DNA from: Pseudonocardia acidicola
GTDB lineage: Bacteria; Actinomycetota; Actinomycetes; Mycobacteriales; Pseudonocardiaceae
Assembly: GCF_012911935.1 (NCBI RefSeq)
Contig: NZ_JAAXLA010000021.1
Span: forward strand, 30,476 to 94,475
DNA: 64,000 nucleotides
Direction: 5' to 3'
The translations under genes were made by a program, and so were the position numbers. Below, one piece after another: positions 17,739-26,335 of the stretch. The notes beneath the pieces are model-generated. The model did not search any database, had not been told where the DNA came from, and worked only from the letters and a program-made list of their open reading frames with translations. The stretch's first letter is position 1. Each line of letters starts with the position of its first letter.

Positions 17739-18948
17739 TGCGGTCGCCCTGGTCCTACTCTCACCGGTCGTGGTCGGCCTGACGAGCTGCGACGCGGAAC
17801 GGCCCCGGTGCTCGGGGCGCGCGACCGCCCTGATCGTGGTGCTCGTCGCCGTGCTGGTCGCGCTCAACGTGTGCGGCCGGTACCACGCAGGCCGGGCCGG
17901 GGACATGCTCGGATTCGAGGCGGCCGTCGGGGTCGCCGGCGTCGCGCTGATGCCGCTGCTGCTGCGTCGCCCGGTCATCGGGGCGCTGGCCCTCGCCGCC
18001 CTCGCCGCGCTCTCCCCGGCGGCGACCCCGCCGTCCACCGTGGGCACCCTGTACGTCGCCCAGTCGCGCCGGTTGCCGGCGGCCCTCGGGGTGGCGGCCG
18101 CCGGTGTCGCGGCGCACGCGATTCAGGGCTGGTGGCGCCCGCCCAGCGGGTTGTCCTACGCCTGGTGGCTGCTCCTGGTGGTGGTCGGCCACGCCGCGCT
18201 GGTCGCCGTCGGAGCGCTGGTGCAGGCCCGCCGGGCGCTCGTGGCGTCGCTGCGGGAGCGGGCCCGGCGGGCGGAGGCCGAACAGGGCCGCCGGGTCGCC
18301 GAGGCCCGGGCCGCCGAGCGCACCCGGATCGCCCGGGAGATGCACGACGTGCTGGCGCACCGGCTGTCCCTGGTGGCGACGTACGCGGGCGCGCTGGAGT
18401 ACCGGCTGGACGCGCCGCCCGAGCAGATCGCCCACGCCGCGGGGGTGGTCCGCGCCGGCGTGCACCAGGCGCTCGACGAGCTCCGCCAGGTGATCGGCGT
18501 GCTGCGCGACGACCCCCATGGGACCCGCGACGACGACCACGATGCCGACCACCCGCAGCCCGTGCTGACCGACCTGCCGCGGCTCATCGACGAGTCCCGC
18601 GGCGCCGGCGCGCAGGTGCTGCTCGACGACCGGGTGGCGGAACCCGCCGCCGTGCCCGGTGGGGCGGGCCGCACCGCCTACCGGATCGTGCAGGAGGCCC
18701 TGACCAACGCCCGCAAGCACGCCGCAGGCCAGCCGGTGCGGATCGCGCTGGACGGCGGCCCGGGGAGCGGCCTGGTCGTCGACATCCGCAACCCGCTGGC
18801 CCCGGCCGGCCCGTCCATCGCCCCGGGCTCGGGCACCGGGCTCGTCGGGCTCACCGAACGGGTGCAGCTGGCCGGCGGCCGGCTCGATCACGAGGTGACC
18901 CCGGCCGGTGAGTTCCGGCTGCGCGCCTTGCTGCCGTGGCCGGCGTGA
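17731..18948 (+). CDS. NarL/DesK-type sensor histidine kinase
   Basis: Membrane sensor kinase of 405 residues. Five or so membrane segments (residues about 1-18, 32-48, 62-79, 82-98, 142-163) are followed by a HisKA_3 dimerisation box ERTRIAREMHDVLAHRLSLV, whose phospho-accepting residue is His205, and a HATPase_c domain with EALTNARKHA (N box) and GTGLVGLTER (G box). The stimulus is unknown. GTG 17731 is the first start in the frame but lies in the palindrome and lacks a ribosome binding site, so a later GTG may be used. It overlaps its response regulator by four bases. Confidence 0.85.
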   Translation: MVAAVALVLLSPVVVGLTSCDAERPRCSGRATALIVVLVAVLVALNVCGRYHAGRAGDMLGFEAAVGVAGVALMPLLLRRPVIGALALAALAALSPAATPPSTVGTLYVAQSRRLPAALGVAAAGVAAHAIQGWWRPPSGLSYAWWLLLVVVGHAALVAVGALVQARRALVASLRERARRAEAEQGRRVAEARAAERTRIAREMHDVLAHRLSLVATYAGALEYRLDAPPEQIAHAAGVVRAGVHQALDELRQVIGVLRDDPHGTRDDDHDADHPQPVLTDLPRLIDESRGAGAQVLLDDRVAEPAAVPGGAGRTAYRIVQEALTNARKHAAGQPVRIALDGGPGSGLVVDIRNPLAPAGPSIAPGSGTGLVGLTERVQLAGGRLDHEVTPAGEFRLRALLPWPA

Positions 18949-19598
18949 CCGCCCCGGTCAGGGTTCTCATCGTCGACGACGACGCGCTGGTTCGCGCCGG
19001 GTTGACGATGATGCTCGACGGGGCTGCCGGCATCTGCGTGGTCGGCGAGGTGGGGGACGGCACGGACGTGCCCGCCGCCGTCGACGCGCTCGCCCCCGAC
19101 GTCGTGCTGATGGACCTGCGGATGCCGCGGGTCGACGGGATCGCCGCCACCCGGCGGCTGCGCGCCCGGACGAAGCCGCCCGAGGTCGTCGTGCTGACCA
19201 CGTTCGACGCCGACGAGAACGTGCTGCGCGCGTTGCGCGCCGGGGCCAGCGGCTTCCTGGTCAAGGACACCCCGCCGGCGGAGCTCGTCGGGGCGGTCCG
19301 GCGGGTGGCCGCGGGCGACCCGATGCTGTCCCCGCAGGTCACCCGCCGGCTGATGGACCGGGTGGCCACCGGCGCCGGGGACTACGAGCGCGCCCGGGCG
19401 GCCCTGGCCGCGCTGAGCCCCCGCGAGCACGACGTCGTCCTCTGCGTCGCCCGCGGCCGGGCCAACGCGGAGATCGCGGCCGAACTGGGGATGGGTGTCG
19501 CCACCGTGAAGGCGCACGTCTCGCACATCCTGACCAAGCTCGATCTGGAGAACCGCACCCAGATCGCCCTGCTGGCACACGACGCCGACCTGATCTGA
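18945..19598 (+). CDS. LuxR/NarL-family response regulator
   Basis: Two-domain transcription factor of 217 residues. The receiver domain has the acidic pocket VLIVDDDALV, phospho-acceptor Asp57 in LMDLRMPRVDG and Lys in GFLVKDTPP. A C-terminal LuxR helix-turn-helix (about residues 145-210) has LSPREHDVVLCVARGRANAE and VATVKAHVSHILTKL. GTG 18945 overlaps the kinase stop as GTGA; GTG 18936 is an alternative. It likely binds the palindromes at 17711-17738 and 16645-16660. Confidence 0.9.
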   Translation: MTAPVRVLIVDDDALVRAGLTMMLDGAAGICVVGEVGDGTDVPAAVDALAPDVVLMDLRMPRVDGIAATRRLRARTKPPEVVVLTTFDADENVLRALRAGASGFLVKDTPPAELVGAVRRVAAGDPMLSPQVTRRLMDRVATGAGDYERARAALAALSPREHDVVLCVARGRANAEIAAELGMGVATVKAHVSHILTKLDLENRTQIALLAHDADLI

Positions 19599-19678
19599 GC
19601 GATCCGGCGATCCGGCGATCCGGTGACGATCCGCGGGACGTCACCCGGCGCCGGCGGCGCGGCACCCCGGACCGTCGT

Positions 19679-19684
19679 TACCGT
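19679..19684 (+). promoter_or_regulatory. -10 hexamer, leaderless start of the membrane gene at 19691
   Basis: TACCGT ends six bases before the GTG at 19691, and no Shine-Dalgarno sequence is present. It also decides between several in-frame GTGs. Confidence 0.5.
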
Positions 19685-19690
19685 GGCGCG

Positions 19691-21040
19691 GTGCCGGCTC
19701 CTGATGCTGTGCGTCCCGCCCCGGTGTCGCGCCGGGCGTTGCGCTGGGATCTCGTCGCCGTCGGGAGTGCGGCCGTCCTCGTCGTCGTGGCCGCTCTCGT
19801 CGGCCGGGCACTGCTCGCCGCCGGGATCGACATCTTCCTCGACTTCCCGCCGCTGCTGGCCTCCTGGCAGCCGCACATCGGGCCGGGCACCCCGATCGCG
19901 ATCGTCACCGCTGCGGCGGTGGTGCTCCACGGGCCCGCGCTCGCGCAGCGGCTGAGCTGGGGGCGGATGCTGGCGGCGGGCTGGGCGGCCGCGGTGGTGT
20001 GGACGCTGTCGCTGGCGCTGGTCGACGGCTGGCACGACGGCGTCGTCGGGCGGCTCACCAGCAACCAGGAGTACCTGCACGACGTGCCGCGGGTGACCGA
20101 CATCGCGGAGATGCTGCGGACGTTCTCCGACCACATCCTCACCGACCGGCCCGGCTTCTGGACCACGCACGTCGGCGCGCACCCGCCCGGCGTGTTCCTG
20201 CTGTTCGTGTGGCTCGACCGGATCGGCCTGGGCGGCGGTGGCGCCGCGGGGATCGTCGTCATCCTCGTCGGCGCCTCGGCGTGCGCCGCGGTGGCGGTGG
20301 CGCTGCGCGCCCTGGGGGCCGAGGACGTCGCGCGATCCGTGCTGCCGTTCGGCGTGCTGCTGCCCGGTGCCGTGTGGGTCGGGGTGTCGGCCGACGGAAT
20401 GTTCGCGGGCGTGCTGGCCTGGGGGGTCGCGCTGCTCGCGGTCGGGGCGACGGCGGCGGGACGGCGGGCCGATCTCGCCGCGCTCGCCGGCGGCCTGCTG
20501 CTCGGCTACACGCTCTACCTGTCCTACGGGCTGGCACTGGGCGGGTTGCTGCCGCTCGTCGTGCTGGGGGTGACACGGCGCCGGCGGGCCGCGGTGTTCG
20601 CCGTCGCCGGGGCTGCGACGGTCGGCGCTGCGTTCACCGCCGGCGGGTTCTGGTGGCTGACCGGCTACCGGGACGTCACGGTCATCTACGCGGCCAGCAT
20701 CGCCGCGACCCGGCCCTACTGGTACTTCGTGTGGGCCGACCTCGCGGCCGTGCTCTTCGCGATGGGCCCGGCCATGGTGGCCGGGCTGCGCCGGATGGCC
20801 GCGGCGCCGCGGGCCCTGCCGGTCGCGGTGGCGCTGCTCGCGGCCGCGGCGCTGGCCGCGATCCTCGCCGCCGACGTCTCCGGGTTCAGCAAGGGCGAGG
20901 TCGAGCGGATCTGGCTGCCGTTCGTGGTCTGGCTGACCCTGCCGTGTGCGTTGCTGCCGCGCGCGCAGGTGCGGGCCTGGCTGGCGGCGCAGGCGCTACT
21001 CGCGCTGGCCGTGAACCATCTGCTCTTCACCGTGTGGTGA
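19691..21040 (+). CDS. polytopic membrane protein, GT-C glycosyltransferase-like
   Basis: About 449 residues with 11-12 hydrophobic segments. After the first helix there is a long extracytoplasmic loop with NQEYLHDVPRVTDIAEML and WTTHVGAHPPGVFLLF; an acidic/aromatic first loop and an H-P-P motif recall GT-C mannosyltransferase-like proteins that use polyprenyl-phosphate sugars. No exact family name can be given. The frame is open far upstream through the response regulator, but coding character begins here, and a leaderless promoter points to GTG 19691. It lies next to the Mo-oxidoreductase operon and near GT2 and DUF2064 genes, consistent with envelope glycan work. Its 3' end overlaps the convergent gene by 45 bp. 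Confidence 0.65.
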   Translation: MPAPDAVRPAPVSRRALRWDLVAVGSAAVLVVVAALVGRALLAAGIDIFLDFPPLLASWQPHIGPGTPIAIVTAAAVVLHGPALAQRLSWGRMLAAGWAAAVVWTLSLALVDGWHDGVVGRLTSNQEYLHDVPRVTDIAEMLRTFSDHILTDRPGFWTTHVGAHPPGVFLLFVWLDRIGLGGGGAAGIVVILVGASACAAVAVALRALGAEDVARSVLPFGVLLPGAVWVGVSADGMFAGVLAWGVALLAVGATAAGRRADLAALAGGLLLGYTLYLSYGLALGGLLPLVVLGVTRRRRAAVFAVAGAATVGAAFTAGGFWWLTGYRDVTVIYAASIAATRPYWYFVWADLAAVLFAMGPAMVAGLRRMAAAPRALPVAVALLAAAALAAILAADVSGFSKGEVERIWLPFVVWLTLPCALLPRAQVRAWLAAQALLALAVNHLLFTVW

Positions 21041-21526
21041 CGGCGCCGCGGAGACCCGGCCGGCATGCGCGGCCCGGCCGAGCCGCACCGCGTAGAGCGC
21101 GGCGGAGATCGCGAACATGGCGGCCACGAGCAGCAGCCAGCGCGCGAGATAGGGCTGTTGGGTCAGGCCGCTGGCCGCCGTGAAGGTGGCCTCGCCCTGG
21201 CGGATGATTCCCGGGAAGAACAGCAGGAACGTCAGCCCGGCGCCCAGCGCCGGCACCCGGACGTAGTTGACGACGGGGACCCGGCGGGGGCGGGCGGGCG
21301 CCGTCAGCGGCCGGGCCGCCCGGTCGGCCAGTGCGTAGAGCGGGAACAGCACCAGATCGTGCCCGATCACCGCGCCGGCGAACCAGATGAGGACCCAGGG
21401 CCACGACGGGTCCGCGCCGACCCGGAAGGCGGCGTAGCCGGCGACCGCGAAGGCGGCCAGCAGCACCAGCAGGTGCAGCGGGTTGGCCCCGTAGAAGGCC
21501 CGGGCGGAGGCGACGACGCGGTGCAT
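20996..21526 (-). CDS. membrane protein of unknown function, partner of the Mo-oxidoreductase gene
   Basis: 176-residue membrane protein with four hydrophobic segments (about 17-34, 43-62, 88-107 and 127-148), a basic loop TAPARPRRVPVVNYVRVPA and a hydrophilic C-terminus. No family recognised. It starts 1 bp after the stop of the molybdopterin oxidoreductase on the same strand, so the two are almost certainly co-transcribed. Its last 45 bases overlap the end of the convergent GT-C-like gene, so the last residues of one of them may be wrongly assigned. Confidence 0.6.
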   Translation of the reverse strand: MHRVVASARAFYGANPLHLLVLLAAFAVAGYAAFRVGADPSWPWVLIWFAGAVIGHDLVLFPLYALADRAARPLTAPARPRRVPVVNYVRVPALGAGLTFLLFFPGIIRQGEATFTAASGLTQQPYLARWLLLVAAMFAISAALYAVRLGRAAHAGRVSAAPSPHGEEQMVHGQRE

Positions 21527-21527
21527 C

Positions 21528-22865
21528 TCAGGCGCTCCTGAAGTCGATCGACCGGACCCACTTGGTGCAGTGCACGCCCGGTAGCGCGGGCACGATGACG
21601 CGGGCCGGGTAGCCGTGGTCGGGGCTCAGATCCGCCCCGTCGACCTGCAGCGCGAGCAGCGAGTCCGGGTCGAGTACCTGCCCGGACGTCAGCGTGGCCT
21701 GGGCGAACGGGCCCTGCTCGAGCGACCGGACGAACGCCGACGCGGGAGCGGGCACCCCGGCGAGCGCGGCGAGGTCGCGCAACCGCACGCCGGTCCAGTT
21801 CTGCGTCGTCGACCAGCCCTCGACACACGCGATCGGCAACGTCGCGGTGTGCCGGGCCATCGCGGACAGCGCGACCCGGTCGAACTGGACGGCCTGCGGT
21901 CCACCGGTCAGCCGCAGCCGCCAACCGGGGCCGGTCGCCGCCGCGGTGATGCCCGCCGCGGCGGCCGTCCGGTTGATCGGGAAGCCGTTCGGCCCGGTGC
22001 CCGGGTTGCGGCCGCGAGGCAGCAGCAGGGCCAGGTCCCGGGTGCGGCCGCCGACCGTCTGGCCTGCGGTCAGCACGGCCACGAAGACCATGCCGCCGCC
22101 GACCAGCGCGAGCGCGCCGCGGCGGCTCATGGTCGCGGGGGCCGGGTCCCGGGAGACGAGCCCGGTCCCGTCGAGGGGCTCGGGAACGGTCCGTGCCAGC
22201 GGGGTCCGCAGTTCGGTGCGCAACGACCGGGACCGCAGCGAACGCGCCATCGTGGCGAACTTGAGCGTCACGTGCACCACGAACCCGGCGATGAACACCC
22301 AGGCGCCCCAGAAGTGCGCCAGGTAGAAGCTGAACCCGAACACGTAGTCGTACTGGATGTTGAGCAGGCCGGTGACGATCTCGAAGAGCAGCCCGCCGAC
22401 GAGCATCAGCAGCGAGATCCGCTCCAGCACCTGCGCGAACGAGCGGGCCGGCGGCCACGCGAACAGCTTCGGGATGACCGACCACAGCTTCGCCAGCACC
22501 ACCGGGATCAGGATCAGGCCGAGCCCGACGTGCAGCCCCTGGGTCAGCCGGAACAGCCACGACGGCCGGGTCGGCCAGTCGAACACCGGCAGTTGCAGCG
22601 GGCCGACGCCGGCGGGGATCGCCTGGCCGAACTGCGGGCCGTAGGCGAGGTAGTCGAGCAGCCCGGTCACGATGACCACCGGCAGCCCGATGAGCAGGAC
22701 CAGGCCGAACACCGACGTCAGCCACGGGCCGCGCAGCGGGCTGTGGAATCGGCTCAGCCGTTCGAGCCCGGGCGGTCTGCTGCGCTCCAGCGTCCGCCAC
22801 AGACCCGCCGGGAACCCGGGCCCGGTCTGCGGGTCCGGTGCTGCGCGGTGATCGGTCGACGACAT
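21528..22865 (-). CDS. cytochrome b561-like / molybdopterin-dependent oxidoreductase fusion
   Basis: 445-residue membrane redox protein. Residues about 50-205 contain four helices with His residues (LHVGLGLIL, AHFWGAW, FVVHVTLK), like di-heme cytochrome b561/NarI-type anchors. A twin-Arg-like stretch MSRRGALALVGGG (246-258) precedes an extracytoplasmic sulfite-oxidase-type Mo domain with the presumed Mo-ligating Cys347 in PIACVEGWS, and C-terminal HGYPARVIVPALPGVHCTKW. MsrP-like quinone-coupled reductases use separate subunits; here both are in one chain. ATG 22865 follows GGGGAG. Divergent from an OmpR-type two-component pair. Substrate unknown. Confidence 0.8.
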   Translation of the reverse strand: MSSTDHRAAPDPQTGPGFPAGLWRTLERSRPPGLERLSRFHSPLRGPWLTSVFGLVLLIGLPVVIVTGLLDYLAYGPQFGQAIPAGVGPLQLPVFDWPTRPSWLFRLTQGLHVGLGLILIPVVLAKLWSVIPKLFAWPPARSFAQVLERISLLMLVGGLLFEIVTGLLNIQYDYVFGFSFYLAHFWGAWVFIAGFVVHVTLKFATMARSLRSRSLRTELRTPLARTVPEPLDGTGLVSRDPAPATMSRRGALALVGGGMVFVAVLTAGQTVGGRTRDLALLLPRGRNPGTGPNGFPINRTAAAAGITAAATGPGWRLRLTGGPQAVQFDRVALSAMARHTATLPIACVEGWSTTQNWTGVRLRDLAALAGVPAPASAFVRSLEQGPFAQATLTSGQVLDPDSLLALQVDGADLSPDHGYPARVIVPALPGVHCTKWVRSIDFRSA

Positions 22866-22947
22866 GGATCTCCCCGGTTCGGCGCGACGACGGGTGCAGC
22901 GCCGACGCTAGAACCGCCCCGGCCCCGGCAGCTGCGCCGACGGCGAT

Positions 22948-22991
22948 CGGTAAGCAAGCCCTAATGTCGCGGGTGCCGGTGGGCCTTACCG
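22948..22991. promoter_or_regulatory. separated inverted half-sites in the divergent Mo-oxidoreductase / regulator promoter
   Basis: CGGTAAG at 22948-22954 and CTTACCG at 22985-22991 form an inverted pair 30 bases apart, i.e. 37 bases from start to start, between the oxidoreductase and the response regulator. Possible binding site for the regulator at 23042-23743; the large spacing makes this tentative. Confidence 0.35.
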
Positions 22992-23028
22992 TCCGGTGAC
23001 GACCGCCCCGGACGGCCCGCGCGGTCAC

Positions 23029-23034
23029 TAACCT
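23029..23034 (+). promoter_or_regulatory. -10 hexamer, leaderless response regulator
   Basis: TAACCT ends seven bases before the GTG at 23042; no Shine-Dalgarno sequence precedes this start. Confidence 0.5.
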
Positions 23035-23041
23035 CGCTCGG

Positions 23042-23743
23042 GTGAGCGGACGCGTGCTGGTCGTCGACGACGACACGACCGTCCGTGACGTCGTCGGACG
23101 CTACCTCGGTGACGCCGGGTACCACGTGGACCTCGCCGCGGACGGGCCGACCGGGCTGCGTGCCGCCCAGGAGCGGCATCCGGACGTGATCGTGCTGGAC
23201 CTGATGCTGCCCGGGCTCAGCGGCCTGGAGGTGTGCCGGGCGCTGCGCCGCAGCGGCGAGCACCCGCTGATCGTGATGTTGACGGCACTCGGCGAGGAGG
23301 ACGACCGCGTCCTCGGTCTGGAACTCGGCGCCGACGACTACGTCACCAAGCCGTTCAGCCCGCGGGAGCTGGTGCTGCGCGTCGGCTCGGTGCTGCGCCG
23401 CTCGCGGCCCGGCGACGAGGGCGCGGCCGCCGTGCTCACCGACGGCGAGCTGCAGGTCGACCCGGCCGCCCGCCGCGCGGTGCTGGCGGGTACCCAGCTG
23501 GTGCTGACCAGCCGCGAGTTCGAGCTGCTCGCCTATCTGATGGCCCACCCCGGCCGGGCGTTCACCCGGGCCGAGCTGCTGGCCGAGGTGTGGGGCTGGG
23601 AGTTCGGCGACCAGTCGACGGTGACGGTGCACGTCCGCCGGCTGCGCGAGAAGATCGAACTCGATCCGACCCGGCCGCGGCGGATCGCGACGATCTGGGG
23701 CACCGGCTACCGGTACGACCGTGCGGAGAGCCCATGGACGTGA
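23042..23743 (+). CDS. OmpR/PhoB-family response regulator
   Basis: 233-residue DNA-binding regulator. The receiver domain has VLVVDDDTTV, phospho-acceptor Asp53 in VIVLDLMLPGLSG and Lys in DYVTKPFSPRELVLR. The winged-helix domain (about residues 138-228) has LTSREFELLAYLMAHPGRA and the recognition region STVTVHVRRLREKIE, ending in GTGYRYD. It overlaps its kinase by 10 bp. It is divergent from the membrane Mo-oxidoreductase genes, which are therefore the likeliest targets. Confidence 0.93.
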   Translation: MSGRVLVVDDDTTVRDVVGRYLGDAGYHVDLAADGPTGLRAAQERHPDVIVLDLMLPGLSGLEVCRALRRSGEHPLIVMLTALGEEDDRVLGLELGADDYVTKPFSPRELVLRVGSVLRRSRPGDEGAAAVLTDGELQVDPAARRAVLAGTQLVLTSREFELLAYLMAHPGRAFTRAELLAEVWGWEFGDQSTVTVHVRRLREKIELDPTRPRRIATIWGTGYRYDRAESPWT

Positions 23744-24804
23744 TCGAGGAACTGCTGCGGGCGGCGCCGCTGGCGCTGCTGTTCTCGTTGCCGGTCGCAC
23801 TCGCCGGGGGCCTGCTGCTGCAGCGGATGCGGACCCGGTCGCTGACCGCGGCGATGACGGCGCTGGTGCTGGTCCCGCTGCTGGCCGCGTTGATCGGCGT
23901 GCTCGGCGTCAGCGGATTCATGTACTCCCCGCAGCTCGTCGGCACGATCGCGGTGTGCGCGGTGGTCGCGGCGGTGACGGTGCCCGCCGGGCTGCTGCTC
24001 GGCCGCCGGGTCGCCCGTGACGCCCTGTGGCAGCGGGAGGCCCGCGAGACCGAACGCCGGGCCGAGGCGTCGCGGCGCGAGCTGGTGGCCGGGATGAGCC
24101 ACGACCTGCGCTCGCCGCTGGCCGGGATCCGCGGCATGACCGACGCCCTGCTCGACCGTGTCGTCAGCCGGCCCGACGAGGTCACCGAGTACCTGGAGCG
24201 GATCCGCCGCGAGGCGATCCGGATGACCGGCATGGTCGAGGACCTGTTCCAGCTGTCCCGGGCCACCTCGGGTGCGCTGCGCCTGGAACCGGCCCGGCTG
24301 GCGCTCGCCGAGGTGGTGTCCGACGCCGTCGCGGCCGAGTCGGCGGCCGCCGCGGCCGCCGAGGTCGAGGTCGGGGCCGCGGATCCCGAGAGATGGCCGA
24401 CGGTGCTGGGCAGCGACACCGAGCTGACCCGGGTCGTGCGCAACCTGCTGGCCAACGCGATCCGGCACACCCCGGGCGGCGGCCGGGTGCAGCTGTCGGC
24501 GGGGGCCCGTGACGGCATGGCGTGGCTGTGCGTGCAGGACGGGTGCGGTGGCATCCCCGAGCGCGACCTGGACCGCATCTTCGACGCCGGCTACCGGGGG
24601 AGCGCGGCCCGCACCCCCGACGAGAAGTCCGGAGCCGGTCTGGGGCTGGCGATCGCGCGCGCCCTGATGGAGGCCCAGCAGGGGCGCATCGAGGTCAGCA
24701 ACCACGGGCCGGGCTGCCGGTTCGAGATCGTGCTGCCCCTCGACGACCGGGCGCCCGCCGAGACCCGGTTCGCGATGACGGGTCGATCTGCTGAGGCGGA
24801 ATGA
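23734..24804 (+). CDS. sensor histidine kinase, HisKA type
   Basis: 356-residue membrane kinase. Three membrane segments lie in residues 10-90, then a HisKA domain with SHDLRSPLAGIRGMTDALL (His123) and a HATPase_c domain with NLLANAIRHTPGGG (N box), VQDGCGGIPERDLDRIF (G1) and GAGLGLAIARALMEAQQG (G2). There is almost no extracytoplasmic sensor loop, so it probably senses within or near the membrane, perhaps redox state given the divergent Mo/cytochrome genes. ATG 23734 overlaps the regulator's stop by 10 bp. Confidence 0.9.
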   Translation: MDVIEELLRAAPLALLFSLPVALAGGLLLQRMRTRSLTAAMTALVLVPLLAALIGVLGVSGFMYSPQLVGTIAVCAVVAAVTVPAGLLLGRRVARDALWQREARETERRAEASRRELVAGMSHDLRSPLAGIRGMTDALLDRVVSRPDEVTEYLERIRREAIRMTGMVEDLFQLSRATSGALRLEPARLALAEVVSDAVAAESAAAAAAEVEVGAADPERWPTVLGSDTELTRVVRNLLANAIRHTPGGGRVQLSAGARDGMAWLCVQDGCGGIPERDLDRIFDAGYRGSAARTPDEKSGAGLGLAIARALMEAQQGRIEVSNHGPGCRFEIVLPLDDRAPAETRFAMTGRSAEAE

Positions 24805-24812
24805 ATTCCGCC
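24795..24812 (+). terminator. hairpin at the end of the histidine kinase gene
   Basis: GGCGGAATGAATTCCGCC folds to a 7-bp stem with a TGAA loop and covers the kinase stop codon. There is no U-tract. A weak terminator or mRNA end-protecting hairpin. Confidence 0.4.
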
Positions 24813-24904
24813 GGCCCGTCGCGTATTCGGACGAGCCGGCCCGGGGTGGCGCGGGCGTCGTCGGTGGTGGCCATGGTGCCGACCAGCCCACTGACCGGTT
24901 CGCC

Positions 24905-25606
24905 TCACCCGGCCTCACCGAGCGTGCCCCCCGCGGTCAGGGCAGGCAGCGCGGCCAGGGCGGCGGCGAACCGGGTCGACGGCGCCGAACGGCCGACGAC
25001 GACCGCGTCCGCGGCGGTGTCCACGTCGGTCAGCTCAGGCAGGGTGGCGACCTGCAGCCCGGCCGCGCGCAACACCCCCAGCGTGCGCTCCCCGGTGTCG
25101 GCGCGGGAGGTGGGCACCCCGGCCAGTACGGCTGCCCAGCGCGGATCGCGCAGGCCCAGGGCCCACCAGCCGCCGTCGGCGGCCGGGCCGAGCACGGCGT
25201 CGACACCGGGATGCCACAACCGGTCGAGACACCCGGTGAGCAGCGCGGCATCGACCTGCGGGGTGTCCATGCCGAGCAGCAGTGTCGGCAGGCCGGGCAG
25301 CAGGGCAGCGGTGTCGGCATGCGCTGCGGCGATGCGTTCGCCCAGGTCGGCGCCTCGCTGGGCGGGGGTGGGCGTGTCGCGTAGCGCCTCGGCCAGCTCG
25401 GCGGCGCGCACGGCGTGCTCCAGCCGGCCGGTCAGCGCGACGACGGGCCGGCCGCCGGCGATCCCGCGGACGGCGTCGAGGGTGTCCAGGAATGCGGCGG
25501 CCGCGAGGTCGGCGGCCTGTTCGGCCGTGGCGGGAGGGCAGAGCCTGGTCTTGACCCGTCCGGGTTCCGGGGCCTTGGCCAGCACGATCAGGGCCACGCC
25601 CCTCAC
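24905..25606 (-). CDS. TIGR04282/DUF2064 family glycosyltransferase-like protein
   Basis: 233-residue nucleotide-sugar-transferase-like protein of the CofC/DUF2064 fold. The N-terminal signature is VLAKAPEPGRVKTRLCPP (about residues 8-25) and the active-site region is LLLGMDTPQVDAALL (about 108-122) followed by LGPAADGGWWALGLR (about 138-152). Members are commonly encoded beside GT2 glycosyltransferases in envelope clusters; their reaction is poorly known. GTG 25606 overlaps the upstream GT2 stop (GTGA), so these two genes are coupled. Confidence 0.8.
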   Translation of the reverse strand: MRGVALIVLAKAPEPGRVKTRLCPPATAEQAADLAAAAFLDTLDAVRGIAGGRPVVALTGRLEHAVRAAELAEALRDTPTPAQRGADLGERIAAAHADTAALLPGLPTLLLGMDTPQVDAALLTGCLDRLWHPGVDAVLGPAADGGWWALGLRDPRWAAVLAGVPTSRADTGERTLGVLRAAGLQVATLPELTDVDTAADAVVVGRSAPSTRFAAALAALPALTAGGTLGEAG

Positions 25607-26274
25607 CGGAGCAGCCCAGCCATGTCGCGGACGGCGCGCAGCGTGCCCTTCACCGAGCCGGACACCTTCGACGTGCCGCCGGCGCGCCGGTGATAGGCCA
25701 CGTCCAGCTCCAGCAGCCGCCAGTGGGCGGCGCCCGCGCGCAGCAGCAGCTCCAGCGGGTAGCCGAAGGCACGGTCGGTGATGCCGAGATCCAGCAGCGC
25801 CTGCCGGCGGGCGACCCGGATCGCCGCGATGTCGTGCACCGGGACACCGCGGCGGCGCAGCAGGGCCGCGATCACGGCGTTGCCGGCCCGGGCGTGCCAG
25901 GGCCAGACACCCGGTGAGTCGGGGACGCGGCGGCCGACGGCCATGTCGGCCCGGCCCGACCGGACGGCGTCGGCCATCGGCTCGAGCACCGCCGGGTCCA
26001 GGGAACCGTCGCCGTCGAGCACGGCGACGAGCTCACCCGTCGCGGCCTCAAGGCCGGCGTGCACGGCAGCGCCGTAGCCGCGCCGCGGTTCGACGACGAC
26101 CCGGGCCCCGTGGGCGGCCGCCACCGCGGCCGTACCGTCCGTCGAACCGTTGTCGACCACGAGCACCGGCCAGCCGGCGGGCAGCGCGCGCAGCACGGAC
26201 GGCAACGCGTCTGCCTCGTCGAGGCACGGAAGCACGATCTCGGGGGTGCCCGCCACGCCGAGATCTTCGGGCAC
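25603..26274 (-). CDS. GT2-family glycosyltransferase (polyprenyl-phosphate transferase-like)
   Basis: About 223 residues. The GT-A fold is shown by EIVLPCLDEADALPSVL (about residues 12-28), LVVDNGSTDGTAAVAA (about 38-53), RGYGAAVHAGLEAATGE and the DxD-like LDGDGSLDP (about 84-92). No membrane helices follow, so it resembles soluble dolichyl/decaprenyl-phosphate sugar transferases. Start set at GTG 26274, with GGAGCGG upstream; the longer open frame contains no homology. It is followed directly by the DUF2064 gene and preceded by the epimerase (61 bp). Confidence 0.82.
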   Translation of the reverse strand: MPEDLGVAGTPEIVLPCLDEADALPSVLRALPAGWPVLVVDNGSTDGTAAVAAAHGARVVVEPRRGYGAAVHAGLEAATGELVAVLDGDGSLDPAVLEPMADAVRSGRADMAVGRRVPDSPGVWPWHARAGNAVIAALLRRRGVPVHDIAAIRVARRQALLDLGITDRAFGYPLELLLRAGAAHWRLLELDVAYHRRAGGTSKVSGSVKGTLRAVRDMAGLLR

Positions 26275-26335
26275 CGTGGCCGCTCCGGGTCGGCGAATCG
26301 TGCTTGCCGATCGGTGACGTCCCTTTTGCGGCGGG

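Noticed and set aside
18908..19690. N-terminal extension of the GT-C-like membrane protein through the response regulator
   Set aside because: The extension is a shadow frame of the regulator; coding character and the TACCGT hexamer begin at 19691.
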